A stretch of DNA of 64,000 nt, taken from NCBI RefSeq assembly GCF_041146395.1, contig NC_090990.1, forward strand, positions 48,839,501-48,903,500. Direction: 5' to 3'. The DNA comes from Eulemur rufifrons (taxonomy: Eukaryota; Chordata; Mammalia; Primates; Lemuridae). The stretch's first letter is position 1. Every line of letters begins with the position of its first letter. Of this stretch, positions 21,972 to 33,349 are shown piece after piece. Under the pieces are notes generated by a model, which was given only the letters and a program-made list of their open reading frames with translations, ran no database searches and was not told the DNA's origin. The translations under genes and the position numbers were made by a program.

Positions 21972-22745
21972 GATGATGAGCATCTTTTCATGTGATTATT
22001 GGCTATTGGTATATCATCTTTGGAGAAATGTCTATGCAAGACTTTTGCCCATTTTTAAATCAGCTTATTTTATTTTTTTGTTGTTGAGTTTTAGGAGCTC
22101 TTTATATATTCTGGATATTAACCCCTTGTCACATTTGTGATTAACAAATATTTTCTCCCTTCTTGTAAGTTGCCTTTTCACTCTGTTGTTTACATTTACA
22201 GCCTTTACATTGTTTACATTACAGCCTTCCAAGTCACTAGGACTTGCTGTAGTTTCATTTGTCTATTTTTTCTTTTGTTGCCTGTGTTTTTGGTGTCATA
22301 TCCAAGAAATCATTGCCAAGTCCAATATCATTAAGCTTTTCCCTTATGTTTTCTTCTAGGAGTGTTATAGTTTGAGTCTTATGTTTAGGTCTCTAATCCA
22401 TTTTGAGTTAATTTGGGGGTATGATATAACTTCATTTTTTTTGAATGTGGATATTCAACTTCCCCAGCACTATTTGTTGAAGAGATTGCCCTGTTCCCAT
22501 TGAATGATCTTGGCAACATTATCAAAGATTATTTGACCATATATAAGATGATTTGTTTCTGGGCTCTCTAGTCTATTTCATTGGTCTGTTTGTCTTTATG
22601 CCAGTACCACACTGTTTTGATTACTAAAGCTTTATAATGTGTTTTGAAATAAGGAAGAGTGAGTCTTCCAACGTTGTTCTTCTCTTTCAAAATTATTTTG
22701 GCTATTCAGGATCCTTTGAGATTCCATATAAAAAGGGCACTATTT
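21972..22745 (-). mobile_element. Old L1 LINE ORF2 segment, antisense
   Basis: Reverse L1 ORF2 text: 'GATGAGCATCTTTTCATGTG', 'TTTATATATTCTGGATATTA', 'TTGGTGTCATATCCAAGAAA', 'CCAGTACCACACTGTTTTGA' and 'AAATTATTTTGGCTATTCAG'. Lacks the 3'UTR and the 5' half. Confidence 0.9.
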
Positions 22746-22834
22746 TTGAAATCAGGGCAAAAGTCTATATAGTACTGTCCATATAAGCACCCAGGTAACC
22801 ACTTTTACTCTCCAGACAGCATGCTATTTCTTTC

Positions 22835-23175
22835 TTTCTTTTTTTTTTTTTTTTTTTGAGACAGAGTCTCGCTCTGTTGCCCAGGCTAGAGTGAGTGCCG
22901 TGGCATCAGCCTAGCTCACAGCAACCTCAAACTCCTGTGCTTAAGTGATCCTACTGCCTCAGTCTCCTGAGTAGCCGGGACTACAGGCATGCGCCACCAT
23001 GCCCAGCTAATTTTTTCTATATATTTTTAGTTGTCTAGATAATTTCTTTCTATTTTTAGTAGAGACGGGATCTCGCTCTTGCTTGGGCTAGTCTAGAACT
23101 CCTGAGCTCAAGCGATCCACCTACCTCGGCCTCCCAGAGTGCTAGGATTACAGGCATGAGCCCCCGTGCCCAGCC
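22835..23175 (-). mobile_element. Lemur-type Alu, antisense, full length
   Basis: Dimeric Alu with a T-rich tail end, 'GAGACAGAGTCTCGCTCTGT', a long linker ('TCTATATATTTTTAG', 'ATAATTTCTTTCTATTTTTA') between arms, and the reverse head ending 'CCCCGTGCCCAGCC'. TSD AGCATGCTATTTCTTTC at 22818-22834 and 23176-23192. The linker is shared with copies at 36.5, 39.1, 41.0 and 53.8 kb. Confidence 0.95.
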
Positions 23176-23244
23176 AGCATGCTATTTCTTTCATACCTCA
23201 CCACACATCACACTATCTTGGATTTGCCTGTTTGCTTGACTGTA

Positions 23245-23385
23245 AGCTCCTTCTGAAGTCAGGGCCTAAGTATGGCTCACCACTCTTCTCCCAGGGCTTA
23301 GCATAGTGCCTGGTTCACAGAAAGCATGTAATATATAATTGGGAATGAATTGATGCAAGGAGGAATGGATAGGTGAATGAATGAG
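23245..23385 (+). repeat. L2 LINE 3' end
   Basis: 'TGTAAGCTCCTTCTGAAGTC', 'AGGGCTTAGCATAGTGCCTG' and 'GAATGAATTGATG' follow the L2 3'UTR in sense. Confidence 0.75.
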
Positions 23386-23675
23386 AGACTTCAAAGCCCA
23401 GAAGCTGATGGCATGGATGTTGACCTTTCATTCAAACAACAAATCATGGAAAAGGAAGTCCTGACTTACATGCAGAAACAGCAGGCCTAGTACACCAGAG
23501 AAGAGCCATTAGCCCAGTAACCCCTCCTGCCTGGTGTGGAGCTGGAAAACATGCAGAAGGAACAGCAGAAAATCTTCAAGGACACAACCCATTTCCAGCC
23601 TCAAGCCCCATGAGACGGAGTCCTGCCTCCATCCCCAGGGGCTTATATTCTGCCAGTCCTACTGGGCTCTTTTTA

Positions 23676-23981
23676 TTATTATTTTTTTTTTCTTTTGAGA
23701 TAGGATCTTGCTCTGTTGCTTGGGCTAGAGTGCGGTGGCATCATCATAGCTCACCACAACCTCAAACTCCTAGGCTCAAGCAAGTCTCCTGCTTCAGCCT
23801 TCCAAGTCACTAGGACTATAGGCATGCACCACCATGCCCAGCTAATTTTTAAAATATTTTTTATAGAGATAGGGGTCTCACTATGTTGCTAAGGCTGGTC
23901 TTAAACTCCTGGCCTCAAGCAATCCTCCCGCTGCGACCACCCAAAGTACTAGGATCATAGGTGTGAGGCACCACGCCCAGC
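23676..23981 (-). mobile_element. AluJ-like Alu, antisense
   Basis: Dimeric Alu without the lemur linker: 'GATAGGATCTTGCTCTGTTG', 'CATGCACCACCATGCCCAGC', reverse head 'CACCACGCCCAGCC'. An imperfect TSD CTGGGCTCYTTTTT lies at 23662 and 23982. The diverged sequence fits an older subfamily. Confidence 0.88.
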
Positions 23982-23997
23982 CTGGGCTCCTTTTTTA

Positions 23998-24502
23998 AAA
24001 TTTATTTCAAAATATTAAAGGGGTACAAATGTTTTTGGTTACATGGATCATTTTTGCAATGCTTGAGTCACGGCTATAAGTGTGTCATCACCCAAATAGT
24101 GTTCTTTGCACCTATTAGGTAGGTTTTTACCCCTCCCCTCCCCTACCTCCCCCCTGCTTGATTTCCACTAAGTTTTACATTCCTCTGTGCACATGTGTCC
24201 TCATTGGTTACTTCCAATTTAACAGTGAGTACAGGTTTTTCTGTTGTTGGGATACTTAGGATAATGGTCTCCAGTTCCATCCAAATTATTGCAAAAAGCA
24301 TTAATTCATCCTTTTTATGGCTGAGTATTATTCCATAGCATACATACACCACATTTTGTTAATCTGCTCTTGAACTGATGGGCACTTGGGTTGATTCCAC
24401 ATCTTTGCAGTTGTGAATTGTGCTGCAATAAACATTTGAGTGCAGGTGTGTTTTTGATAGAAAGACTTCTTTTCCTTTGTGTAGATCCCAGTAGTGGGAT
24501 TT
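23998..24502 (-). mobile_element. 5'-truncated L1 LINE 3' end, antisense (strepsirrhine type)
   Basis: Reverse of an L1 3'UTR ('AGGGGTACAAATGTTTTTGG') joined to the ORF2 C-terminus ('CTGAGTATTATTCCATAGCA', 'CACATCTTTGCAGTTGTGAA', 'GTGCTGCAATAAACATTTGA'). About 500 bases, strongly 5'-truncated. Confidence 0.88.
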
Positions 24503-24711
24503 TCATCTGATCAACTATCTCTATCCATCATCTTAATGGGCCATTCTGAGTCTCAAAGCTAATATTCTAAGGGAGTAAGAGTGTTCTTAGCCTGAGCTAA
24601 CTCCATCCCCACCACCGCCCCACCTCTGGCCAAACCATTATATGCAATAATGCTGCTGTTTCTTCATGCAGTTGCAGAAGGAGTAGATGTGAGTTGACAA
24701 GTAGATGTGAG

Positions 24712-24968
24712 CTTACTCTCTGCTTCTAGCACCTTCTCTGCAAGTGGCTATATCCTCTGCAATCCCCATCTTCTTCATAGTAGCAGCAGCATCCACAGGC
24801 CTCTCCTAGATGGTTCCAGCACAGTCACACAGCCCTTCTCCTCTGCACATCTGGGCTCTGGTAACGCTGTTTTCATGCTTTCCTCTCTCAGCCCTAGCAA
24901 TTGTAGTTGCTTGATGCAGTTACTAAACTGTAGGTTACTAAGCATCACTTTTTGTTCTTAGTATCTCT
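24712..24968 (+). repeat. 257-bp direct repeat, copy 1
   Basis: Aligns without gaps to 26634-26890 with four mismatches that I can count (about 98% identity), offset 1,922 bases. It carries none of the flanking element text seen around copy 2, so copy 1 looks like the derived copy. Preceded immediately by two 11-bp repeats GTAGATGTGAG (24683-24693 and 24701-24711). Confidence 0.95.
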
Positions 24969-25280
24969 TTCTCTTTCTGGAGAATGAGGGCTGCCTGCTT
25001 GCCTCCCTGCCCCCCATGTCTCCCTAATATATAAGGATATATGTGGCAAGATGTCTTGAATTCCTGCCCCTCCTGTCAGTGGTTGGAAGGGAAGCCTGGT
25101 GCTAAAAGAGGAACATTTTGAGCCTGGAGCTATTCAAAGAAAAGTGATTTGAAGAAATTTTGTAGTGAGACCCAGGACAGGGAGGATATGAATATACCCA
25201 CCCCATACTTAGACCCAGAGACTTGGTTTGGTGGCAGAATTGTGACAATCCAGATAAGTCTAAAATCACCCACTATGGAA

Positions 25281-25575
25281 GGCTGGGCATGGTGGTTCAT
25301 GCCTGTAATCCCAGCACTTTGGGAGGCCAAAGCAGGTGAGTTGCTTGAGGCCAGGAGTTTGAAACCAGCCTGGGCAGCATAGCAAGGCCCCATCTCTACA
25401 AAAAATGTTTAAATTAGCGGGGCATTGTGGGGTACACCTCACAATGAAGTATCCTAGCTACTCAAGAGGCTGAGACAGGAGGATCACTTGAGCCCAAGAG
25501 TTGGAGATTGCATTGAGCTAGGCTCACACCACTGCTCTGCAGCCTGGGTGACAGAGTGAGACCTCATCTCTAGTA
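25281..25575 (+). mobile_element. AluJ-like Alu
   Basis: Sense dimer starting GGCTGGGCATGGTGGTTCAT with 'CAGCACTTTGGGAGGCC', a short A-rich linker, right arm 'CTACTCAAGAGGCTGAGACA' and end 'CAGAGTGAGACCTCATCTC'. Its A-tail position is occupied by the following TATG/TA microsatellite. Confidence 0.92.
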
Positions 25576-25588
25576 TATGTATATGTGT

Positions 25589-25639
<51 letters not shown>

Positions 25640-25645
25640 ATTAAA
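25572..25645. repeat. (TATG)n/(TA)n microsatellite
   Basis: TATG/TGTG units pass into about 17 TA repeats. It sits at the Alu tail, a common birthplace for microsatellites. Confidence 0.95.
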
Positions 25646-25649
25646 CTAT

Positions 25650-26430
25650 GTATATGTTAAAAATTAAATTAAATAAAAAAGAAAACCAACTATGCAAGAT
25701 AGCACATTTATATCACAACCGACATATAAAACTGTAGGTGAAGACCAGGAGAAGGGCCAGTGAGGTGAGGTATTGTAATAACTTCCTGCCCTTCCAGGGA
25801 CAAAGGGAAAGAGATTCAACAAATTCCAGAACTTTGGTAACAACATTCAAGGTAGGATTAAGAAGTGCACTCCAAATGTGACCTGTAGGAAGAAAGGCAA
25901 AATGGTGGGATTTTGACTAGGCTTTAACTGTTTTTCTGCAGAAATAGCTAAAACCAACACAACCTACAACTACAAATATTACTTTATTTTCTGAAGATGA
26001 TCCCATCTACCCAATGTGAGAAATTCATATTACTAATATTAAGGATCTTGATCCTATTTCTTGTGAAATAATAACCCTGGCCATTATTATACTAAAAGTG
26101 ATGGATTTCTCCCCCTTCCTGTCCTGGGTTCTGTTGAAAATCTTCCTCACATTCTCTCACAATGAATGGCGCCGTAATAAAATTTCTTCTTCCTAGTCCT
26201 CATATTTCTTCTCTGAATATGGAACAAGTTAGAAGGGTGGGTAGGAGAAAGCCAAGTTTGTTCTGATTCATGTGTGTAAAGAAAGGAAATCCTATAGTGG
26301 CTTTGTGGGCTGGGAGGGAAGGGGTCGGGTAGCTTGATGTGCAACTGAGAAAGCTAGCCCACGTCTTTCCTGAGACTTTGTATGTAATTCCACTTATTAC
26401 AGGTCCTTACAACCTCTCTCAAAGTCCAAA
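25650..26430. other. Unique sequence, no gene seen
   Basis: No exon or repeat recognised between the microsatellite and the element holding repeat copy 2. Confidence 0.4.
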
Positions 26431-26633
26431 TCCCTTACCTACGTTTCTCAATTTGGACTTCTCATCTTTCAGCCACATCTACTTTTCTCTAATCTGCTCT
26501 ATAATTCTGAACTTGAGGGTCTACATACTACTTTTCCCAGGATTCCTTGATAGCTGGCTTTCTGTTATCTTCTGCCAGTAGGGGTCAGTGACAGAACATA
26601 GAAAATAAAAAGATGTAGACAACATTCTCCTTC

Positions 26634-26883
26634 CTTACTCTCTGCTTCTAGCACCTTCTCTGCAAGTGGCTATATCCCCTGCAATCCCCACCTTCTTCAT
26701 AGTAGCAGCAGCATCCACAGGCCTCTCCTAGATGGTTCCAGCACAGTCACACAGCCCTTCTCCTCTGCACATCTGGGCTCTGGTAACGCTGTTTTCATCC
26801 TTTCCTCTCTCAGCTCTAGCAATTGTAGTTGCTTGATGCAGTTACTAAACTGTAGGTTACTAAGCATCACTTTTTGTTCTTAG

Positions 26884-26890
<7 letters not shown>
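26634..26890 (+). repeat. 257-bp direct repeat, copy 2
   Basis: Partner of 24712-24968. It lies within a longer element that continues on both sides, so it is the likely source copy. Confidence 0.95.
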
Positions 26891-26916
<26 letters not shown>

Positions 26917-26930
26917 CTTTCCCTATTTCA
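26885..26930. repeat. (CTTT)n/(CT)n low-complexity tract
   Basis: Pure pyrimidine run of TCTTTC and CTCT units at the 3' edge of repeat copy 2. Copy 1 has a shorter version. Confidence 0.9.
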
Positions 26931-27009
26931 TTACCAATTACCCAATTCCCTATATTAAATTCTTCCTGTTTGAAATATTTAGAGACATTTTGACTTGGAC
27001 CCTGACTAA

Positions 27010-27640
27010 TATAAACTCCAACCTATCCTTCCAGTCTTATCTCCTGCTTACCACTAAAGCCAAACACTACCCTCCACCCATATGCTCCAGTCACACTCTA
27101 CTTGCTTCCTCTTTGTGTAAATCAAATGCCACTGCTCCAAAAAGACCATCAGAAACAACTTTGATTAAGCAAAACTAAGTTTATTAGACTTACTAACAGA
27201 AGAAAAAACACCACGTTGATAACATCTTTGTATAAGAAGGGAAGTCAGGAAAGGAGCAACATAGGCTTTTAGGGCTGGACTAAGTGATTTTAAGAAAGAT
27301 CTTATGAGACAAGAAACTTGTTGAAATTAGGCAGAGTTTCTGACAAAATAGCTTGGATTGCTGGGCACAATGAGGTGAGGATCTTAAAGTAATTATGTTA
27401 GTTGCTCCACAGTGTTATGTTCCAGAAACAAATATTTCCTCAAAAAAGAAGCTAAGTTATTTTGCTTGATTGTAGTATTTTTAAACATAGGGGCAGGGAA
27501 GTATATATGGTTCATGTTTTGTTTAATACAAAGAGAGAAATTATATTGATTTAAATTCTTACTAAGCCACTTTTCTAGCCCTGTATCTTTATATATGGTG
27601 TTTCTTGCCCTAAGCATGTATTCTACCTTTCACTACATGT
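27010..27640. other. Unique sequence, no gene seen
   Basis: No recognisable repeat or exon. Short frames at 26990-27178 and 27393-27617 are unsupported. Confidence 0.45.
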
Positions 27641-27642
27641 TT

Positions 27643-27885
27643 AGTCATTCATTCAATATCCATTTATTTAGCACTTTCTGTATGGCAGGCACTATTTTAG
27701 GCATGGGGGACATGGCATTGAGGAAAAAAAGACAAAGTCCCTGCCCTTGAGGAGTTTACACCCTATTAGGGGAAATATGCAGTGAAGAAATAATACAATG
27801 TCAGACAGTAAGAAATCCTATGAAGAAAAATAAGTCTGAATAAGAAGAGAGAGTGTGACTATGACTGGGAAATGGGTGGAATATT
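27643..27885 (-). repeat. L2 LINE 3' end, antisense
   Basis: 'AGTCATTCATTCAATATCCA', 'GCAGGCACTATTTTAGGCAT', 'AAAGTCCCTGCCCTTGAGGA' and 'AAATCCTATGAAGAAAAATA' follow the reverse of the L2 3'UTR. Confidence 0.85.
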
Positions 27886-27889
27886 TTTA

Positions 27890-28790
27890 GATGTGTTGAA
27901 TCCTACCCATCCTAACACCCAACTAAATTAGTACCTCTTCAATAAATCATTGCCAGCTACTACATATATTGAGATTAAATTTTGAAATATTGACTTACGT
28001 TTGTTTCCTCTTAGTCATTCTTTTTGCTTCTCCAGAACTTCCACTATTAAAATTCTACATTTAGACTAAGCTTATTGTCCCAGCAAGAACAAAGAGTAAG
28101 AGTCAAAAATCTTGGCTTTGAGTTCCAAAATACCAAAAGTAACACCTGGAGGATTCATATGATGTAGTTTATACTATAAACAGACAGATGGGAAAATTGC
28201 ATGGTGACATGAATCACAGACAGGATGTAAGAATACTTCCTGGGCTGGGGAGGTAGGGAAAACTGGCATATGGGAAAAAAGGGGAGAGAGTGAGCTTAGA
28301 GGCGGGAGTAAGGTTCTGGTCTCTTATCCTCTTTGGGATCCATGCTGGAGGGACCATGTCACCAACCACAGGTAAGTTTGGGGGGACCTCAGAGCAGTGG
28401 GCTTGTGCCTCATCTCCCTAAGGAGACTTTAAGGCCCTGGGTGAAGCTCCATAACCAGCATGGCATCAAAGCGGCAGAGCAGCAATGACTAAAGAGCAGA
28501 CCTGGGCATTCTCAGAGATTCCTGGGTGCTCCTGAGAGGCCCGGGCTAACAGCCAAATGTGTCCATGCTCCAGAAAACAGAGGACTAGAGGATGAAAGAG
28601 GCTTTAGGTACACTACATGGAGACTCAGTCAGTAGATCATGTGTGTATCATGCAAGTTCAAAAAACATGATGCAACCTCGTATATCAGCAACAGATGCAG
28701 AGGACAACATCCAAAGACCAGATAGGAAACCTAGACCTCAAGAGAACCCAGAGATGTCATATGACCCTACATGTCCCTCCCCAGTACCAC
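27890..28790. other. Unique sequence, isolated splice-donor-like site
   Basis: No repeat recognised. Contains a perfect donor-like CAG|GTAAGT at 28369-28377 but no coding exon upstream in any frame that I can support. Confidence 0.4.
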
Positions 28791-28792
28791 AT

Positions 28793-29257
28793 GTATTTAT
28801 TTACTAGGGCCACCATAACAAAGCACCACAAACTAGGTGGCTTAGATAAGAGAAATGTATGATCTCATAGTTCTGGAAGCTAGAAGTCTGAAATCAGTGT
28901 GTCTGGAGGGTGGGTTCCTCCTGGAAGCCATGAAAGAAAATCTGTCCCATCCTCTCCCTCAGCTTCTGGTGATTTGCTGCAATCTTCAGTATTCTTTGTT
29001 TTATAGCAGCATGACCTCTGATCTCTGCCTTCATCTTCACATGGTGTCCTCCCTGTGTGTGCATGTCTGTCTCCAAATTCCCCCTTTCTATAAGGATATT
29101 CATTATATAGGACTTGGACTCACCCTAATGACCTCATTTTAACTTGATAATCCCTGTAAAGAATCTGTCTCCAAATAAGGTCACATTCTGATGTATTGGT
29201 ATTAAGACTTACAACATATGATCTTTGGAGGAACATAATTTAATCCATAATATCGTG
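28793..29257 (-). mobile_element. MLT1 (MaLR) LTR, antisense
   Basis: Reverse MLT1: 'GGCCACCATAACAAAGCACC', 'GTTCTGGAAGCTAGAAGTCT', 'CTGCCTTCATCTTCACATGG', 'TCTCCAAATAAGGTCACATT' and 'AACATAATTTAATCCATAAT'. Near full length, no internal region. Confidence 0.88.
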
Positions 29258-29369
29258 TATACAAAATCCTAGGGAGAAGAGAAAGAAAAGAAATCTGACT
29301 AGAGTTAACCAAGAGACTGAGTTGAAACTGGCATGACTGAGTTACCTTGTATGCTAAACAGGCTTAACA

Positions 29370-29872
29370 AGGCCCCCAAGATCCCCACTTCCTGGTATTC
29401 ACGCCTTCATATAATGCCTCAATTTGAGTGTGATGGGTCCTGTGACTTGCTTCTAACCAGTAAAATATAACAAGGCAATAGGATGTCACTCCTGTGATTA
29501 TGTTACTTATATAAGACCCCATCTTGCTAATAGCTCACTCCTTCTCCCTTGCTGGCTTCGAAGGAGTAAGATACTATGTCGTAAGACAGCTCATGGAGAG
29601 AACTATGTGGCGAGGAACTTCAGATGACCTCTAGAAGTTGAGAATGACAGTCAGCAAAAAGCTGGGCCTCTCAGTCTTACAACCACACAGGAATGAATTC
29701 TGCCAACCACCTGAGTAAGCTCGCAAGTGGGTCCGTTGCCAATTGAGCCTCTAAATGAGAACCCAGCCTTTGCGGACACCTTGCCTGCAGCCTTACCAGG
29801 AACCCAGCTCAGCCATGCTCACACTCCTGACCCGCAAAGACTGGAAGATCATAAATGTGTGGTATTTTAATC
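29370..29872 (+). mobile_element. MaLR/MLT1-type LTR, sense
   Basis: 'TTCCTGGTATTCACGCCTTC', 'GTGACTTGCTTCTAACCAGT', 'GCTCATGGAGAGAACTATGT', 'CCTGACCCGCAAAGACTGGA' and 'AAATGTGTGGTATTTTAATC'. Old and diverged; antisense relatives lie at 17.6 and 44.9 kb. Confidence 0.6.
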
Positions 29873-29879
29873 TGTTAAA

Positions 29880-30555
29880 TTTGTGATAATTAAAAATTTT
29901 TTTTATTATATTGTAATAAGAGCACTTAACACAAGATCTACCCTCTTAACAGATTTTTAATATAATACAGTATTGTTAACTGTAGGCACAATGTTGCACA
30001 GCAGATCACTAGAACTTATTCATCTTGCATAAGTGAGACTTTATACCCACTGAACTGCACATCCCCATTTCACCCATCCCCATTCTCAGGCATCCACTAT
30101 TCTACTCTCCCCTTTATGAGTTTGACTACTTTAGATACCTCACATATGTGGAATCATACAATATTTGTCTTTCTGCAACTGGCTTATTTCACTTAGTATA
30201 TATCCTCAAGGTTCATCCATGTTACATATTACAGGATTTTCTTCCTAGTTAAGGCCAAATAATATCCTGTATTTTCTTTATCCATTCATCTATCAATGGA
30301 CTTTTCAGTTATTTCTACCTGTTGGCTGTTATGAACAGTACTGCAGTGAACATGCACATCTCTTCAAGATCTTGATTTCAGCTCTTCTGGATAAATACCC
30401 CAGAAGTGAGACTGCTGGATCATGTGGCAGTTCTATTTTCAATTTTATTTTTTTGAGGAAACACCATACTATTTTCCATAGCAACTGTACCATTTTGCAT
30501 TCCCACCAACAGTGTACAAGGTTTCAGTTTCTCCACAGTGGTAATTTTTTTACAT
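29880..30555 (-). mobile_element. Old L1 LINE 3' region, antisense
   Basis: Reverse L1M 3'UTR and ORF2 end: 'CAGATCACTAGAACTTATTC', 'TGGAATCATACAATATTTGT', 'GGTTCATCCATGTTACATAT', 'ATAAATACCCCAGAAGTGAG' and 'CATTCCCACCAACAGTGTAC'. Confidence 0.88.
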
Positions 30556-30559
30556 AGTA

Positions 30560-31485
30560 ATAAAAAACTAATACACCTTCAGTTGGTAATTTTGAGAATT
30601 TTATCATCAGATTAAGGAATTTGTGGGGTAGGGGTAGTAGAGACTGAGGGTATAGTTATTTTCAGTCATAGAGAAATAAATAAATTACATTGTGCTCCTG
30701 TGAATACTTAATGAAAATCATACTCGCTCCACCCCACCTCAACCTAATCTCTTCTTTCTCTTTGTTTCCATTGCTCTCCCCTACCTTCCAATTTTAACAT
30801 AGACTTTGGCATTTGATAATTTACTGTTCCTCAATTTAGTTAATCAAGAAAAAGACCCAAGTTCTGTGACATAATAGTTGGTAATTTTGCTCTGACGTGA
30901 ATTTTGATCATGACACCTTTGCAGATGGTGCAAAACCAAATGCGTTATTGGTGAGTGATCCTAACACAGTAGTGGCCCCCAAATTTCTCTATAGGAGGAG
31001 TTTAGGGCTGCAATCTGGTTTGTAGGGCTTGTCTGAACATTACCTTAACTTTAAGAAAAATTTAGCAACATTTTCTAAAGATGCATTTATTCACTCATTA
31101 TATAAGAATCAGAGAATGTCAATTGTTCATATCAAAGAATCTTGTATTATTATTGTTATTAATTGGATACCTTGGAGGGGAATTTTAGAAAGGGAGGCAC
31201 GTATTCCTTATTGCTGTTACTGCTGGCGAACCACCCTGGATCCAGAGCTCAATATTCTCTTCTCATTATCAAGTATATAATAACTCTAGTGATGTTACAA
31301 AAATGTTCTACATGAGATGGAAACCAACTGATATTGCTGGTGATAGCGGTGAAGAGAAACTAAAGAAGTCTGAAAAAGCGAAAGTATTTGTATTTTGAGG
31401 ATTAGCAACTGTTTCAGCTATATCTCCTGTGAATGTCAAGAATTTACTCTGAAATATACAGATTGCAGAAAATTTGAAAAGGGGA
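30560..31485. other. AT-rich unique sequence, no gene seen
   Basis: No repeat or exon recognised. The 83-residue frame at 31029-31280 shows no domain. Confidence 0.45.
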
Positions 31486-31814
31486 GGGATACACCCATAT
31501 CCCATAATCTCAAAATAACAAAATTAACATTTTGGAATATATGTTTCCAGTTCTTTTTCTATGTGTTTTAAATATTGAGATGATACCACTCTACTTTTTT
31601 CATCTACCATAGTGATGGCAAGTTTCCAAATCAATAAAAACACTTCCAACAAGTAAGTTTTAACAAATGTATGCAATTCCATTGCATAAAAGTAACACAA
31701 TTTACTTAAAATTCTCCAAATTAACCACTTTTTTCCAATTTCATGACCATGATAAATAACACTGAATTGACCATTTTATAAGTAAATTTTGAGTGAAATT
31801 TCACATTTATAGGG

Positions 31815-31890
31815 ATATGTGTGTATATATATATGTATTATATATATACACATATGTACATGTCTATCTATATACACACACAACACGCAT
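31815..31890. repeat. TA/CA-rich imperfect microsatellite
   Basis: Alternating TGTGTA, (TA)n, CACACA and CATGTG units. Confidence 0.85.
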
Positions 31891-32128
31891 GTGTGTATAA
31901 GCAGAACTACTGGATCAAAAATTATAAATATTTAAAAATCTTTAATTCATGTTACAAAATGTTTTCCAGAGAGGTTAGTCTAATTTGTACTCCTACTAGC
32001 TGTGTAAGAGAGTATTTATCTCACTATAACCTTGCTAACATTGAGTATTATCATTTTTAATAATTTGATCTTAGTGATATAACAGAAGGATCTAATTCAT
32101 TTTGATTCAAATATGCCTTGTAATTTGT

Positions 32129-32442
32129 TATTTTATTTATTTATTTATCTTTAAGAGACAACACGGTCTTGCTCTGTCACCTAGGTTGCAGTGCAGTAAC
32201 CCAGTAATAGCTCAGTGCAGCCTCAAACTCCTGGGCTCAAGCGATCCTCCTGCCTCAGCCAACCGAGTAGCCAGGACTACAGGCATGCACCACCACCCTT
32301 GGCTAATTTATTTTTATTTTTTATAGAGACAGAGTCTTACTATGTTGCCCAGACTGGTCTCAAATTCCGGGGCTCAAGCTGTCTTCCTGCCTTGGCCTCC
32401 TAAAGTGCTGGGGTTACAAGGTGTGAGCCACAGCACCTGGCC
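32129..32442 (-). mobile_element. AluJ-like Alu, antisense
   Basis: Begins in a TTTA-rich tail, then 'CGGTCTTGCTCTGTCACCTA', 'CCTCAAACTCCTGGGCTCAA', linker 'ATTTATTTTTATTTTTTATA', reverse head 'GAGCCACAGCACCTGGCC'. Imperfect TSD TGCCTTRTAAT at 32114 and 32443. Confidence 0.9.
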
Positions 32443-33065
32443 TGCCTTATAATGTTTTGGGAACTATTTGTTGAATAAACAGTCCCTTTACCACTGATTT
32501 ACTTTATCTCTTCTATTGTTAAATGATTATATACAATAGGGTCTTTTTCTGGGCTCACTCTCTCTCTCCTATCCATCTAATTTTTGTGCTGATATCACAC
32601 ATAATTATTTACTGTAAGTTCATAATATGTTTTACTATCCAGTGGAACTAGTCTATGCCATTAGTCTTTTTTGTATAGTTCTAAGCTAGTTTTATCTTTT
32701 TAGAATACTTTTTGTTTTTACTGCTGCTATAGCACCAACTATGTTTTACCATACATTATGGCTACATAACTTATCTCCCTGAAGAAACAGAAATGTCCTT
32801 AAAGATGGAGATTTTTAAATTTCCCTTTTTAATGTCACCCTTTCTGTATCGCAATTATCTACTCACAACATACAATGACGGCCTTTCAACTGCAAGCCAT
32901 TGGTTTCTGTGAGAACCAACTCCAAAACAGTCCATATTCTCCTCCTTTCTGAATTTCCTAGAATCTTGAAGAAGCTCCTATGTCTCTATTTCACACTTTT
33001 CTCAGTCACCATCCAGTCACATCCAGCAATTCCTTAAGCAGAGAGCATACAGAATTGGCAATCAA

Positions 33066-33348
33066 TGTTTTTTTCTTTTAGAGACAGGGTCTCACTCTGT
33101 ATCCCAAGCTAGAGTACAGTGGCAAGATTGAACTACCAGGCTCAAGCAGTCCTCCTACCTCAGCCTCCAGAGTAGCAGGAACTACAGGCTTGCGCCACCA
33201 TATCTGGCTAATTTTTTCATTTTCTTTTTTTAGAGACAGAGTCTCAGTATATTGCCCAGGCTAGTTCCAAACTCTTGGCCTCAAGCAATCCTCCCACCTT
33301 TGCCTCCCAAAGAGCTGGGATTACAGATGTGAGCACCCACACCCACTC
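33066..33348 (-). mobile_element. AluJ-like Alu, antisense (diverged)
   Basis: 'AGAGACAGGGTCTCACTCTG', 'CTCAGCCTCCAGAGTAGCAG', 'CCTCAAGCAATCCTCCCACC' and a decayed head ending 'GAGCACCCACACCCACTC'. The first arm has lost part of its centre near 33125. Confidence 0.88.
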
Positions 33349-33349
33349 T

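Larger units (their letters stand above)
26480..27005 (+). repeat. Interspersed repeat of uncertain family (LTR/MER-like)
   Basis: Reads like an old eutherian repeat: 'AGGATTCCTTGATAGCTGGC', 'TCTGCCAGTAGGGGTCAGTG', a CTTT-rich segment, 'TTAAATTCTTCCTGTTTGAA' and the terminus 'GACCCTGACTAATATA'. I recognise the pattern but not the family name. Contains direct repeat copy 2. Confidence 0.4.
31490..32720 (-). mobile_element. Very old L1 LINE ORF2 region, antisense, split by Alu
   Basis: Diverged reverse L1: 'AACTACTGGATCAAAAATTA', 'TTTTCCAGAGAGGTTAGTCT', 'TTGCTAACATTGAGTATTAT', and beyond the Alu 'CTATTTGTTGAATAAACAGT' and 'CCAGTGGAACTAGTCTATGC'. A TG/TA microsatellite (31815-31890) lies within. 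Confidence 0.6.

Noticed and set aside
24712..26890. Direct repeats as the two LTRs of a provirus
   Set aside because: Ends do not follow TG...CA, copy 2 continues into a larger repeat on both sides, and the interior contains no retroviral text that I can see.
28369..28377. Perfect splice donor CAG|GTAAGT
   Set aside because: No upstream exon with coding potential or acceptor that I can support; such matches occur by chance every few kilobases.
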